Source of the DNA: Collinsella aerofaciens
GTDB lineage: Bacteria; Actinomycetota; Coriobacteriia; Coriobacteriales; Coriobacteriaceae
Reading direction: 5' to 3'
Length of the DNA stretch: 64,000 nucleotides
Assembly (NCBI RefSeq): GCF_018785245.1
Contig: NZ_WQPL01000015.1
Location: 1-64,000, forward strand
Both the position numbers and the translations under genes were made by a program. Under the pieces are notes generated by a model. It was given only the letters and a program-made list of their open reading frames with translations. It searched no databases and was not told the DNA's origin. Positions 8,544 through 17,233 of this stretch are shown here, piece after piece. Numbering within the stretch: position 1 is the stretch's first letter; every line of letters begins with the position of its first letter.

Positions 8544-8625
8544 GCGCGCGTATGCGCAAGACGGGCTTTGAGGGGCGACCAATCAAGGTCCGTCTTGCTG
8601 TTGATAGGAGGCTTTGGGGAAGCGT

Positions 8626-9423
8626 ATGGGTCTTGAGGGAATCAAGCTGATTGCATGCGATTTGGATGGCACGTTGCTGCATCCGGGGGAGCGCGAGCCG
8701 CGTCCTGAGGCCTTTGAGCTTATCGATGAGTTGCATCGTCGCGGTATCGTGTTTATGCCGGCGAGTGGCCGTCAATATGCGAGCTTGCGCCACCTGTTTG
8801 CCCCGGTGGCCGATGAGCTCGCCTATGTATGCGAAAACGGAGCCCTGGTGATGAGCGAGGGACGTGCCGTTGTCAAGCGTTCCATGGAGCGCAGCCTTGC
8901 TATGGATATCGCGAATGCCGTGGTTGCGTATCCCCATGCCGACGTGACCCTTTCGTGCGAGGGGCACCTCTACACCATGGGCGGCAACGATGCGTTCGTC
9001 GACCATTTGCGCTATGAGGTCCACTGCGATGTGGCGGTGGTCGACCGTCCCGAGGACATCGACGAGGACGTCATTAAGATTGCCTTCCAGACGCCCGAGG
9101 TGGATCAGCCGGCCGCGCTGGAGCATTTTGAGCGCCTCTTTGGCGACCGTGTCGACGTGATGACGTCGGGAACCGAATGGACGGACTTTATCGGTTTCGG
9201 TTCGGGCAAGGGGTCCGCGCTTGCCGATTATGGTCGCGCGCTGGGGATCTCACCTAACGAAATGGTGGCGTTTGGCGATAACGAAAACGACCGCGACATG
9301 CTCAACGTGGTGGGCCATCCTTATCTAATGGAGAGCTGCAATCCCAGCATGCGCGGTGTCAATGACCGTGTCCGTTACGTGCACACGGTCGAAGAAGAAC
9401 TGCGCCGTCTGCTCGCCGAGTAG
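8626..9423 (+). CDS. Cof-type HAD hydrolase
   Basis: HAD-superfamily phosphatase of the Cof (IIB) group, 265 residues. Motif I is ACDLDGTLLHPGE near the N-terminus, motif II is PASGRQY, and motif IV is VAFGDNENDRDML near residue 215. These enzymes dephosphorylate sugar phosphates, flavin or pyridoxal phosphate; the substrate is not predictable here. Start is ATG 8626 or TTG 8614; AGGAGG at 8606-8611 is at an awkward distance from both. A hairpin (GCAAGACGG/CCGTCTTGC, 8556-8598) separates it from ureE. Confidence 0.9.
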   Translation: MGLEGIKLIACDLDGTLLHPGEREPRPEAFELIDELHRRGIVFMPASGRQYASLRHLFAPVADELAYVCENGALVMSEGRAVVKRSMERSLAMDIANAVVAYPHADVTLSCEGHLYTMGGNDAFVDHLRYEVHCDVAVVDRPEDIDEDVIKIAFQTPEVDQPAALEHFERLFGDRVDVMTSGTEWTDFIGFGSGKGSALADYGRALGISPNEMVAFGDNENDRDMLNVVGHPYLMESCNPSMRGVNDRVRYVHTVEEELRRLLAE

Positions 9424-9499
9424 GTTTTCGGGACATACCTAGAAATGTGCTGTTTGCTGTAGCGGATGGGCAAGTAGATTTGCACGCATGTCTCAAAGA

Positions 9500-9880
9500 C
9501 TACTGGCAGTCGGGGCAGAGTCCCTCAAAGATGGTGTAGTGCGACGTGACGTTCCAGCCGATTTGCTCGGACGCCTTGGCGTCGAGCTGGGCATCGAAGG
9601 GGAGCGGTACGTCGATGACGCGGCTGCACGAGGTGCAGATGATATGCGCATGCGGCTCGATCGTGCGATCGAAGCGGCTGCCGCCCGGCGTCTTGATGGA
9701 GAGGATCTCGCCGGCGTCGGCCAAGAGATTGAGGTTGCGGTAGACCGTACCGCGGCTGATTTTGTCATCCTGCGCGCGCACGACGTTGTAGATTTCGTCG
9801 GCGGTGGGATGGTTATAGCTTTGGCGCACGGCGTCAAGAACCAGCTTTCGCTGCCTGGTATTCCTTCTTTGCACCGCCAT
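9500..9880 (-). CDS. Fur-family regulator, PerR-like
   Basis: A 126-residue Fur-family metalloregulator. It has a winged helix (residues about 1-75, with RGTVYRNLNLLADAGEI as the recognition region), the HAHIICTSC metal segment, and a C-terminal CPDC, so a structural Cys4 zinc site is complete. The short length and these motifs fit PerR, the peroxide sensor, better than Fur or Zur, but the regulatory-site residues alone cannot settle this. Target genes are not evident in the window. It is read away from the following acylphosphatase group, which lies on the same strand. Confidence 0.85.
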   Translation of the reverse strand: MAVQRRNTRQRKLVLDAVRQSYNHPTADEIYNVVRAQDDKISRGTVYRNLNLLADAGEILSIKTPGGSRFDRTIEPHAHIICTSCSRVIDVPLPFDAQLDAKASEQIGWNVTSHYTIFEGLCPDCQ

Positions 9881-9941
9881 GCGCCTCGCCTCTTTTCTAT
9901 CAACGGTCGTAGGTAAATGATACCGTATTTAGCACACAATA

Positions 9942-10352
9942 CTAATAACGAGGTGTGAAACCGTCTTCATTGGCAAGTGGGGCTCGGGCCTGGGCATCTA
10001 CGAGGCGAAAACGTGTTCCCATGCGCTCGTAGGAGGCATGAAGCGCCTCGAGATGAGATAGGACGTTTGCCGGAGCTCCCTGTATCTCCATCTCGACTGA
10101 GCCGTCTTCCATATTACGCACCCAGCCGGTGAGGGAGCGTGCCTGCGCGAGGTTGGCGTTGGTAAAGCGAAAGCCAACGCCTTGGACTTGCCCCGCCCAG
10201 CGCAGGAAATAGCGCAGGGGAGTGTCTAGAGTGGCCTTGTCGCTTGCGAGCACAGTAAGTCTGCGGCGCAGCTCGAGCTCGACGTTTGATGGTTTTTGGG
10301 GTTCTCGACTGCCGCCGGTGACGCTGGAGAAGAACGTATCGAAGAGACCCAT
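9942..10352 (-). CDS. Acylphosphatase-like protein
   Basis: A 136-residue protein whose C-terminal ~90 residues form an acylphosphatase domain: RWAGQVQGVGFRFTNANLAQ holds the phosphate-binding loop and catalytic arginine, and GWVRNMEDGSVEMEIQG holds the catalytic asparagine. These enzymes hydrolyse acyl phosphates. It carries an extra N-terminal ~45 residues (MGLFDTFFSSVTGG...) of unknown role. The start ATG at 10352 sits two bases after the stop of the oxidoreductase gene, so the two are translationally coupled. Confidence 0.85.
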   Translation of the reverse strand: MGLFDTFFSSVTGGSREPQKPSNVELELRRRLTVLASDKATLDTPLRYFLRWAGQVQGVGFRFTNANLAQARSLTGWVRNMEDGSVEMEIQGAPANVLSHLEALHASYERMGTRFRLVDAQARAPLANEDGFTPRY

Positions 10353-10354
10353 CG

Positions 10355-11461
10355 CTATGCCTGCTTGCCTGCGTCGGCCGGGAAGATAATGCCGGCCTGC
10401 TGGCGCACGGCATCCATGATGCGCAGCGAGACGAGCGTGACATCGCGGTAGTGGCCAAGCTCGTGGCGTCCCGCCGGGGTCTCCCAAATCTCTTCCTTAA
10501 CGTTATCGATGCCATCGATGGCGGTGATAAAGTCTGTGAGTTCGTATTCCATAGTGTTGCTCGATTTGGGCAGGTCGAGCACGCGGCCGTTCTCGCCCTG
10601 TTCGCGCGGTGCCTCGGTCGCTGAGCCGCGTACGACATCGCAGCGATAGTCGATGCGGACGTTGCGGGGCGTGGACAGATGGTCGATCTGGATAGTGCCA
10701 CGCTCGCCTTCGATCTGCGAGGGCAGCAGGTCATTCGTAATTTTGGAGTGCGCGAGCTCGACGGAGATGCGGCCTCCGCCATAGCCGGCGAGGATGGAAC
10801 CGCAGCCGTCGATGGGGCCGTGCGTGAGCTGTCGCGTGGTGGGATCGAGCAGGGTAGTCATGCTCGTAAGACCGGAGGGCATGCCGAAGATTTCGACCAT
10901 GGGCTCGACGGTGTAGACGCCAATGTCCATGAGGGAGCCCGAGGCCATGTGGCAGTCGAAGATATTGGTGGCGCGCCCCGCGAGAACCTCGTTATAGCGC
11001 GAAGAATACTTGCCAAAGCGCAGTGAGGCGCGACGAATGGGCGCAATCTCGCCCAGGGCGTCTTCGACGGCGTGGAAAGCGGGGTCATGGAGCGGGCGCA
11101 TGGCCTCGAGGGCCACGACACCTGCTGCCTCGGCAGCGCGGAAGACTTCCAGCGCCTGCGCTTCGGTGGCGCAGAAGGGTTTCTCGACGATGACATGCTT
11201 GCCACCGGCGATGCAGGCAAGGGCCTGTTCGTGATGGAGTGCATTGGGGCTGCCGATGTAGACGGCGTCGACGTCGTTGGCGGAAGCGAGCTCGTCGAGT
11301 GCGGTGAAGTTGCGTTCGCCGCCGTGCTCGGCAGTAAAGGCGGCGCCGCGATCTGCATCGCGCGAGAGCGTGCCCACAAACGCAGCTTGGTCGTTGGCGT
11401 TGACGACCTGGATAAAGTCGTCGGTAATCATGGATGTGCCGATGGTCGCTATACGCAGCAT
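10355..11461 (-). CDS. Gfo/Idh/MocA-family oxidoreductase
   Basis: NAD(P)-dependent sugar-type dehydrogenase, 368 residues. It has an N-terminal Rossmann fold (MLRIATIGTSMI, with the usual GxGxxG relaxed to GTSMIT), the family EKP motif (VIVEKPFCAT, about residue 95), and a C-terminal alpha/beta domain with DIGVYTVEPMVEIFG. Such enzymes oxidise sugars, inositols or related compounds; the substrate is unknown. The ATG at 11461 follows GAGGGGGATAC. It is the first gene of a two-gene unit with the acylphosphatase. Confidence 0.9.
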   Translation of the reverse strand: MLRIATIGTSMITDDFIQVVNANDQAAFVGTLSRDADRGAAFTAEHGGERNFTALDELASANDVDAVYIGSPNALHHEQALACIAGGKHVIVEKPFCATEAQALEVFRAAEAAGVVALEAMRPLHDPAFHAVEDALGEIAPIRRASLRFGKYSSRYNEVLAGRATNIFDCHMASGSLMDIGVYTVEPMVEIFGMPSGLTSMTTLLDPTTRQLTHGPIDGCGSILAGYGGGRISVELAHSKITNDLLPSQIEGERGTIQIDHLSTPRNVRIDYRCDVVRGSATEAPREQGENGRVLDLPKSSNTMEYELTDFITAIDGIDNVKEEIWETPAGRHELGHYRDVTLVSLRIMDAVRQQAGIIFPADAGKQA

Positions 11462-11536
11462 GTATCCCCCTCGGGCCGTTCGGTTTACAGGATGAGTGTA
11501 GCGCGAGGGGGCAGGAAATAGCGTGCGAAAACGCCG

Positions 11537-12022
11537 TTACAGGTCGCTCTCGCTAAAGCCGGTGTCGATATCGAGGTTGGCTCCGTCGGCCGCGGTGGTG
11601 GCGAGCTCATCGCAGCGCTCGTTGAGCTCGTGACCGGCGTGGCCTTTAACCCAGATGAACTCCACTTTGTGCTTGCTCTTTGCGGTGAGCAGGCGCTCCC
11701 ACAGATCGCGGTTCTTGACAGGCTGCTTGTTGGCAGTCTTCCAGCCGCGTTTTTTCCATCCGTCAATCCAGTGCTTGTTGAAGGCGTTGACGACGTACTG
11801 CGAATCGGAATGGACTTCGACGTCGCAGGGACGGTTGAGCGCCTCGAGCGCCACGATGACCGCCATGAGCTCCATGCGGTTGTTGGTGGTCTTGGCGTAG
11901 CCGCGCGAAAGCTCGGAGGTGAAGGTCTTGCCGGCGGGGTTGGTGTATTTGAGCACGGCGCCGTAGCCGCCGCGTCCCGGATTTGATCGGGCCGAGCCGT
12001 CGGTATAGATGATGACCTTCAC
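11537..12022 (-). CDS. rnhA: Ribonuclease HI
   Basis: Cleaves RNA in RNA-DNA hybrids. The 161-residue protein shows the catalytic acids in [11 protein letters not shown] (Asp), [12 protein letters not shown] (Glu), HSDSQYVV (Asp) and the final NERCDELA (Asp), plus the substrate-handle region [10 protein letters not shown]. The GTG at 12022 (VKVIIYTDG) with AAGGA upstream is the natural start; the longer in-frame extension to 12073 does not resemble the family. Confidence 0.95.
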   Translation of the reverse strand: MKVIIYTDGSARSNPGRGGYGAVLKYTNPAGKTFTSELSRGYAKTTNNRMELMAVIVALEALNRPCDVEVHSDSQYVVNAFNKHWIDGWKKRGWKTANKQPVKNRDLWERLLTAKSKHKVEFIWVKGHAGHELNERCDELATTAADGANLDIDTGFSESDL

Positions 12023-12121
12023 GGGCTTCCTTTCATTGGGTACGTTTCGTGTGAGTGACCATTGTAGCGCCATGCCCGCCGGGGGCTAGCAATCTACGAT
12101 TTCTACCTCGTCTTCTGACAG

Positions 12122-13024
12122 TTAGTTGGCATGGATGATGCGGTTAAGTTCGTCGAGGTATTGCTGCAAGAGGGGAGAGGGCTTGCGCTCGTCGTGCATG
12201 ATATAGCCTACGTGCATCGTTGGGGCGTCTGCTAACGGGATCGATGCCATACCCCATTGCATTTCATTGGAGAGGACACCGGTCGACAGGGTGTAACCGT
12301 TCGACGTGATAAGTAAGTTGGTAAGTGTTCCACGGTCCGAGATTCGTATGTTGCGGTCGCAAGGGATATAGCTAAAAGGTTCCTCGGCGTAATAGAAGGA
12401 GTTCGAGGTTCCCTGCTCAAAGCTGTAGCGCGTATAGGGCGTGAGGTCGGCAAGGGACAGCTGAGGGCGGCGTGCGAGCGGGTGACGCTCGCTAACGAAC
12501 ACGTGGACTTTCGCATCAAAGAGGGGATGAAAGCTCGCTCGGGCATCGGTAAAGGCCTTCTGCAAGACACGGGTATTAAAGTCGTCCAGATAGAGGATGC
12601 CGATGTCGCTGCGAAACGCGCGCACGTCGTCGATGATCTGCGCTGTGGTGGTCTCGCGCATGATGAACTCGAACTTGCTGTCGCGGCAGCGCTCGACCAC
12701 GTTGACAAAGGCCTCGACCGAAAACGCGTAGTGTTGGGCCGAGATGGCAAGGCGGGCCTGAGGTGTACCGCCGTCCTCGTAGCGGGCCTCGAGCATGTCG
12801 GCCTGCTCTACGACCTGGCGTGCATAACCCAAAAGCTCGGTGCCGTCGTTGGTGAGTGCAACACCGCGGCTAGAGCGCGTAAAGATTTCGATATGAAGTT
12901 CCTGCTCTAGGCTTTTGACGGCATTGGAGATATTGGACTGTGCCGTATAGAGGCGCTGGGCTGCGGCGTTGATCGAACCGGACTCTGCAGCGGCGATCAA
13001 AAAGCGAAGCTGTTGGAGGGTCAT
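12122..13024 (-). CDS. LysR-family transcriptional regulator
   Basis: A 300-residue LysR regulator with an N-terminal winged helix (MTLQQLRFLIAAAESGSINAAA... SLEQELHIEIFTR) and a C-terminal effector domain. It is divergent from metY, with 273 bp between the two start codons, the classical arrangement for a LysR regulator and its target. It may therefore respond to O-acetylhomoserine, O-acetylserine or another sulfur metabolite, as CysB/MetR-like proteins do; this is inference. ATG at 13024 follows AAGGATGGGC. Confidence 0.92.
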   Translation of the reverse strand: MTLQQLRFLIAAAESGSINAAAQRLYTAQSNISNAVKSLEQELHIEIFTRSSRGVALTNDGTELLGYARQVVEQADMLEARYEDGGTPQARLAISAQHYAFSVEAFVNVVERCRDSKFEFIMRETTTAQIIDDVRAFRSDIGILYLDDFNTRVLQKAFTDARASFHPLFDAKVHVFVSERHPLARRPQLSLADLTPYTRYSFEQGTSNSFYYAEEPFSYIPCDRNIRISDRGTLTNLLITSNGYTLSTGVLSNEMQWGMASIPLADAPTMHVGYIMHDERKPSPLLQQYLDELNRIIHAN

Positions 13025-13085
13025 CGGCGCCCATCCTTTCGAGTGCTATCTACAAAACCGATAACAGATTAGCGCTTTTAAGTGA

Positions 13086-13114
13086 TTGACCCGGGGAGAC
13101 GATGCTCGTACTAT
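13086..13114 (+). promoter_or_regulatory. metY promoter
   Basis: -35 TTGACC (13086-13091), a 17-nt spacer and -10 TACTAT (13109-13114). Transcription would start near 13121, leaving a leader of about 175 nt before metY. The LysR gene on the other strand starts at 13024, so its binding site is expected between 13025 and 13085. Confidence 0.75.
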
Positions 13115-13131
13115 TCAAAACACACAAAGGC

Positions 13132-13243
13132 GGTAGGTAATTAAGCCGACCACGGAACCGGGATGCGAAAGGAGGCCCGCATATGAATTGCTTACCAAGA
13201 CGAATGCCGGGCTCCTGTTTGCGCCCGTCGGCGTGATCAGGAG
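13132..13243 (+). promoter_or_regulatory. Structured leader RNA of metY
   Basis: An 11-bp stem (GGTAGGTAATT 13132-13142 with AATTGCTTACC 13186-13196, two G-U pairs) encloses a hairpin ATGCG/CGCAT whose loop holds AAAGGAGG, the ribosome binding site of a micro-ORF. Further on, CTCCTG (13212-13217) and CAGGAG (13238-13243) flank an inner CGCC/GGCG stem that overlaps the micro-ORF stop codon. The right arm of the first stem lies in micro-ORF codons 2-5. Translation of the micro-ORF would therefore open it. I did not recognise a known SAM, SAH or T-box fold. Confidence 0.55.
13183..13236 (+). CDS. Putative leader peptide upstream of metY
   Basis: A 17-residue open frame, MNCLPRRMPGSCLRPSA, with a strong AAAGGAGG seven bases before its ATG. 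It contains two cysteines and an internal methionine, and ends 61 bp before metY, which makes sulfur-containing amino acids. This resembles a leader peptide for attenuation by Cys or Met availability, analogous to cysteine-containing upstream ORFs reported in actinobacteria. That it is translated and regulatory is inference. Confidence 0.5.
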   Translation: MNCLPRRMPGSCLRPSA

Positions 13244-13297
13244 ACAGCCACTTACTTCTCTTACTCTTATTACTTTTATTCGATCAAGGAGATCATC

Positions 13298-14608
13298 ATG
13301 AGCCAGTTCATCAACAACCCCGAGCACACCTTTGGTTTCGATACCCTGCAGCTGCACGTTGGCCAGGAGAGCGCCGATCCTGCATCCGACTCCCGTGCTG
13401 TGCCTATCTACCAGACCACGAGCTATGTGTTCCGCAACTCCCAGCACGCCGCCGACCGCTTTGGTCTTGCCGACGCCGGTAACATCTACGGCCGTCTGAC
13501 CAACTCCACCCAGGGCGTCTTCGAGGACCGCATCGCCGCGCTTGAGGGTGGCGTGGCAGGTCTTGCCGTCGCCTCTGGTGCCGCCGCCATCACCTATACC
13601 CTGCAGGCGCTCGCTCAGGCCGGCGACCATGTGGTGGCTCAGAAGACCATCTACGGTGGCTCCTACAACCTGCTGGAGCATACGCTCTCCCAGTTTGGCG
13701 TCGAGACCACCTTCGTCGATGCCCACAACCTGGACGAGGTCGAGGGCGCCATCAAGGACAACACCACGGTCATCTACCTCGAGACGCTCGGCAACCCCAA
13801 CTCCGACATCCCCAATATCGACGCCATCTCCGAGATCGCCAAGAAGCACGGTTTACCGGTTGTCGTCGACAACACCTTCGGCACCCCGTATCTGTTCCGT
13901 CCGCTGGAGCATGGTGCCAACATCGTCGTCCACTCCGCAACCAAGTTCATCGGCGGCCACGGCACCTCGCTGGGCGGTGTGATCGTCGACGGCGGTAACT
14001 TCGATTGGAAGGCGAGCGGCAAGTATGCGCAGATCGCCGAGCCCAACCCCTCCTACCATGGCGTCTCGTTTGCCGAGGCTGCCGGTCCCGCCGCCTTCGC
14101 AACCTATGTCCGCGCCATCCTGCTGCGTGACGAGGGCGCCTGCATCAGCCCGTTCAACGCCTGGGTCCTGCTCCAGGGCACCGAGACTCTGTCGCTGCGC
14201 GTTGACCGTCATGTCGAGAACACCAAGAAGGTCGTTGAGTTCCTGGCTGGTGACAGCCATGTTGCCAAGGTGAATCACCCGAGCCTGCCTGAGCACCCCG
14301 ATCACGAGCTCTATCAGAAGTACTTCTCCAACGGCGGTGCCTCGATCTTTACCTTTGAGATTAAGGGTGGCCAGGAGGCAGCTTGGAAGTTCATCGATCA
14401 TCTGCAGGTGTTCTCGCTGCTCGCCAACGTGGCCGACGTCAAGTCGCTCGTCGTGCACCCGGCTACCACCACACACTCCCAGCTCTCTGCCGAGGAGCTC
14501 GCCGAGCAGAACATCACGCCCTCCACGATCCGTCTTTCCATCGGTACCGAGAACGCCGAGGATATCATTTGGGATCTGAAGCAGGCTTTCGCCGCGCTGG
14601 ACGAGTAA
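13298..14608 (+). CDS. metY: O-acetylhomoserine sulfhydrylase
   Basis: PLP enzyme that makes homocysteine from O-acetylhomoserine and sulfide (O-acetylhomoserine aminocarboxypropyltransferase). The 436-residue protein belongs to the Cys/Met-metabolism PLP family. YGRLTNST is in the phosphate-binding region, and the PLP lysine is in VVHSATKFIGGHG (Lys 216). The insertion-rich length of about 430 residues fits MetY rather than the shorter MetB/MetC. ATG 13298 follows AAGGAGATCATC. A LysR regulator and a structured leader precede it, and a strong terminator follows. Confidence 0.95.
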   Translation: MSQFINNPEHTFGFDTLQLHVGQESADPASDSRAVPIYQTTSYVFRNSQHAADRFGLADAGNIYGRLTNSTQGVFEDRIAALEGGVAGLAVASGAAAITYTLQALAQAGDHVVAQKTIYGGSYNLLEHTLSQFGVETTFVDAHNLDEVEGAIKDNTTVIYLETLGNPNSDIPNIDAISEIAKKHGLPVVVDNTFGTPYLFRPLEHGANIVVHSATKFIGGHGTSLGGVIVDGGNFDWKASGKYAQIAEPNPSYHGVSFAEAAGPAAFATYVRAILLRDEGACISPFNAWVLLQGTETLSLRVDRHVENTKKVVEFLAGDSHVAKVNHPSLPEHPDHELYQKYFSNGGASIFTFEIKGGQEAAWKFIDHLQVFSLLANVADVKSLVVHPATTTHSQLSAEELAEQNITPSTIRLSIGTENAEDIIWDLKQAFAALDE

Positions 14609-14920
14609 GGCGACTTGTGCAAGGACCCCTTGCGACTCGATAGGTATAACTGCATAAAATGCCTGCTCAAGGCGCCTGTGCGAACAATAGTTGCACAGGC
14701 GCCTTTTTTGCATAGAGAGGGCGCAAAAACAGGGTTTTTGACACGCTTTATGCATTCGAGTTGTGGAAAACTCCTGTTGAGAGGATGTGAGTTTTACGCA
14801 ATTGACGTGCGCCTTTTGAGTAAAACCGCAGGTCGCGATTTGCTCGGGGTACTATGCAGCGCGATCGAATCACACGCAGCCCAAACGCAGCAAAAACACA
14901 CTACGGAGGTTTCCAGCTAC
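14609..14920 (+). other. Intergenic region between metY and a secreted-protein gene
   Basis: Apart from the metY terminator this stretch holds the promoter and leader of the following secreted-protein gene. A TACTAT hexamer at about 14850 is a possible -10, but no good -35 is placed before it. I saw no gene: the in-frame extension of the next gene into this region runs through the terminator and lacks protein character. Confidence 0.5.
14669..14709 (+). terminator. metY terminator
   Basis: A 13-bp perfect stem, AAGGCGCCTGTGC/GCACAGGCGCCTT, with an 11-nt loop, followed by a run of T. It is a textbook intrinsic terminator. Confidence 0.9.
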
Positions 14921-15697
14921 ATGAGGATCGATTCACGAAAACCGAAAGCCGCCGCCCTTTCCGCCGCTCTGACCGTGGCACTTTTGGCGGGCGTCGGCGC
15001 AACTGATGCCCACGCGGCAACACTATCCGATACGGTCGGATCTACGCCGTCCGAGGCGACGCTGGTGCAGCCCGTCGACTACCGCGGTGACGGTTATGGC
15101 TCTATGCAGGAGTGGAACGCCTCGATGGGGGCGAAGCGCGATTCCCTGGAGATGCGCGCTCAGATCATTATGAATATGTATGGCGACTATGCTACCGATG
15201 ACGAGCGCGCTGTGTTGCAGGGCTGCATCGACGGCGCGAGTAGCCTGTTGACGATGGGGGAGGTCGACGCCAAGTCGACCGAGCTCGACGAGCTTCGCTC
15301 TACGCTAGAGGATGCCAAGCGCGAGGCGCTCGAGGCTGCCGCAGCCGAAGCCGAGGCCGCTGAGGCCGTTCAGGCTTCGTATTACAACGCCGGCTCCGGC
15401 TCGTCTTACGCGTCTGCTGCGTATTACGCGAACGGCTCGGGCCTGACGCGCTCGAGCGGCGTCAATAACTATAACGGCCGCCGCGAGACTTATTACAGCA
15501 GCAACGTGTTGTATCACCACCGCACGGGCGAATGGACGCAGGACGCCGAGGGCTTTTGGCGCGATTCCGATGGCTACTACGTCGTTGCCGCGGGCGATAA
15601 GGCCCAGGGCTCCACGTTTACCGGGTCCAAGGGCGAGTGCAAGGTCTATGACTCCGGCTGCGCTGCCGGAACCACCGATTACTACACTGGCTGGTAA
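14921..15697 (+). CDS. Secreted protein of unknown function
   Basis: 258 residues with a classical signal peptide (positively charged start MRIDSRKPKAAA, then a hydrophobic stretch, cleavage near AHA-A at about residue 31). The middle (about residues 105-150) is rich in Ala/Glu/Lys and probably a coiled coil. The later part is Tyr/Ser/Gly rich with repeats such as SSYASAAYYANGSG. It ends with a short segment containing two cysteines (ECKVYDSGCAAG), possibly a disulfide. ATG 14921 follows ACGGAGG. I do not recognise the family. It is exported and probably wall-associated. Confidence 0.75.
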   Translation: MRIDSRKPKAAALSAALTVALLAGVGATDAHAATLSDTVGSTPSEATLVQPVDYRGDGYGSMQEWNASMGAKRDSLEMRAQIIMNMYGDYATDDERAVLQGCIDGASSLLTMGEVDAKSTELDELRSTLEDAKREALEAAAAEAEAAEAVQASYYNAGSGSSYASAAYYANGSGLTRSSGVNNYNGRRETYYSSNVLYHHRTGEWTQDAEGFWRDSDGYYVVAAGDKAQGSTFTGSKGECKVYDSGCAAGTTDYYTGW

Positions 15698-15724
15698 TTT
15701 TTCTGCATCACGGATATTTGGCGG

Positions 15725-15773
15725 ACGGGCGTCTTTACCGAGCTTTAGGGCAACGTAAGGGCGCCCGTTTTTT
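15725..15773 (+). terminator. Terminator of the secreted-protein gene
   Basis: ACGGGCGTCTTTAC and GTAAGGGCGCCCGT form a 14-bp stem with two mismatches, followed by TTTTT. Confidence 0.8.
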
Positions 15774-15883
15774 GTGCGTGCTTGAGTTAACAGAGCGCTT
15801 ACCGTGGCAGTACGCCGCGCATATGGGCGCGGGGCACACTAAGTCACGAGAAACAAAGTCTTTCTCGTGGAGGAAGTGGTCTT

Positions 15884-16090
15884 GTGAACGCTCGAGATAT
15901 CGCCGTTGCCGCCGTTGCATTGACGCTTGGTTGCCTTGGTCCTACGGCCGCGCTCGTCGCGGGTATGCAGGGGTCTTGTGGGGCTGCCTCTATCGTGGTC
16001 GGTGCGTTGATCGCGGCTGCGCTGCTGGGAAGTGCGGGTGTAGTTCTTTGCCGCGATGGCGAGGACGAGGTGCCTGAGTCGCAACGCTAA
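15884..16090 (+). CDS. Small two-helix membrane protein
   Basis: A 68-residue open frame starting with GTG after GGAGG. It has two hydrophobic helices (about residues 6-26 and 34-55), a glycine/cysteine-containing turn between them, and an acidic polar tail (RDGEDEVPESQR). A terminator-like hairpin follows 37 bp after the stop. No family is recognised. The positive evidence is the ribosome binding site, the ordered hydrophobicity and the separate flanking terminators. Confidence 0.55.
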   Translation: MNARDIAVAAVALTLGCLGPTAALVAGMQGSCGAASIVVGALIAAALLGSAGVVLCRDGEDEVPESQR

Positions 16091-16126
16091 CTGTTGTGAG
16101 GTTGCCGCCGGTCATAGACGAAGATG

Positions 16127-16165
16127 AAAGCCGCCGCAGGGGAAAGGTTCCCTTGCGGCGGCTTT
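16127..16165. terminator. Bidirectional terminator-like hairpin
   Basis: AAAGCCGCCGCA and TGCGGCGGCTTT pair perfectly over 12 bp around a 15-nt loop. It sits between a plus-strand small membrane gene and the end of panE on the minus strand, so it can serve both. Confidence 0.75.
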
Positions 16166-16198
16166 GCTGTTGAGTCTGTTGACGTGGTGAGCCGGGCG

Positions 16199-17113
16199 CT
16201 ACCAGCTTGCCTCGATATCGCGGATGCGCCGATAGAGCCACTCGTTTTGCGGTGCCTGGATATCGTGCTTGGCCGCCAGACGGCAGATGGTGCCCGCGAA
16301 CTCCTCAACTTCGGTTTTTCGTTGTGCGATGCGGTCCTGCGCCATCGAGGGCATACCGGCGGGGTCGATTCCCTCGATGAGGTGCACCATCTGCGTCAGG
16401 TCTGCCTCGGTCAGCTCAACGCCCTCGGCGTTGGCGACCGCAAGCGTCTCGCGCATGGCGGAAACAAAGCAGCGACGCTGCTCGGAGCCCGGCTCCGTGG
16501 CGCTTCCGTAGGTCCCGCCGTAGGCCATACAGGTCTGGTTGATGCCGTCGTTGAGCATGAGTTTGGCCCACATGCGGTGCGCAATGTCGCTCTCGACGGT
16601 ATGGGCGATGCCGCAGCGTGTGTAGAGCTCGTCGATGGCGGCGACGGTCGCGGGGTTGGTGCCGGCTGCCGCACCAAAGCGGATTTCGCCAGTGTTGGTA
16701 AAGGTGAGCGCGCCGTCGAGGAATACGGCGTCCATGCCCTGGCAGATACCCAGGACGGTGTGCTTCCAGCCAAAGCGCTCGGCAATCTTCTGCTCGCTTG
16801 TAATGCCGTTACACAGCGAGGCGATGAGCGTGTTGGGTCCCACGACGCGCTCCATAGTCTTGAGTGCCACATCGAGTCCAGTCGTCTTGACTGTAAGGAT
16901 GGCCAGATCGGCGGGCGTTACCTCGCTGGCGCGGACGGACTTGAGCACACAGGGCTCGCCGTTGACGGTGAGCGCATCGCCCGCGTGACGCTCAAAACGT
17001 GCGTCATCCATAACGTATTCGACGGCGTCGCTGCCGAGCGCCCTGGCGATCATGCTGCCGTAGAGCAGGCCGACGCCGCCCTTGCCGATAAAGGCGACCT
17101 TGTTGATCTGCAT
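16199..17113 (-). CDS. panE: 2-dehydropantoate 2-reductase family protein
   Basis: NADPH-dependent ketopantoate reductase-type enzyme (pantothenate/CoA pathway), 304 residues. It shows the N-terminal dinucleotide-binding loop VAFIGKGGVGLLYG, the central LTVKTTGLD and LCNGITSEQK segments, and the C-terminal helical domain with KLMLNDGINQTCMAYGG, whose lysine corresponds to the catalytic one. The ATG at 17113 is preferred to 17122 because GGGGAG then has proper spacing. Homologues with other 2-keto substrates exist, so the symbol is tentative. Confidence 0.85.
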   Translation of the reverse strand: MQINKVAFIGKGGVGLLYGSMIARALGSDAVEYVMDDARFERHAGDALTVNGEPCVLKSVRASEVTPADLAILTVKTTGLDVALKTMERVVGPNTLIASLCNGITSEQKIAERFGWKHTVLGICQGMDAVFLDGALTFTNTGEIRFGAAAGTNPATVAAIDELYTRCGIAHTVESDIAHRMWAKLMLNDGINQTCMAYGGTYGSATEPGSEQRRCFVSAMRETLAVANAEGVELTEADLTQMVHLIEGIDPAGMPSMAQDRIAQRKTEVEEFAGTICRLAAKHDIQAPQNEWLYRRIRDIEASW

Positions 17114-17130
17114 GCGAATCATCTCCCCAT

Positions 17131-17159
17131 ATAAAAGGCGCCCGCGTAAGGGGCGCCTG
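17131..17159 (-). terminator. Terminator of the 69-residue gene
   Basis: Read on the minus strand, AGGCGCCC and GGGCGCCT form an 8-bp stem followed by TTTTAT. It lies between the small upstream gene and panE. Confidence 0.75.
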
Positions 17160-17233
17160 ATGGATTGTATGCCGCCAGGGTGATTTGTGGGTGCGTGGGG
17201 CGGCAGTTATAAAAAGAAATGTTTGCCTGGACG

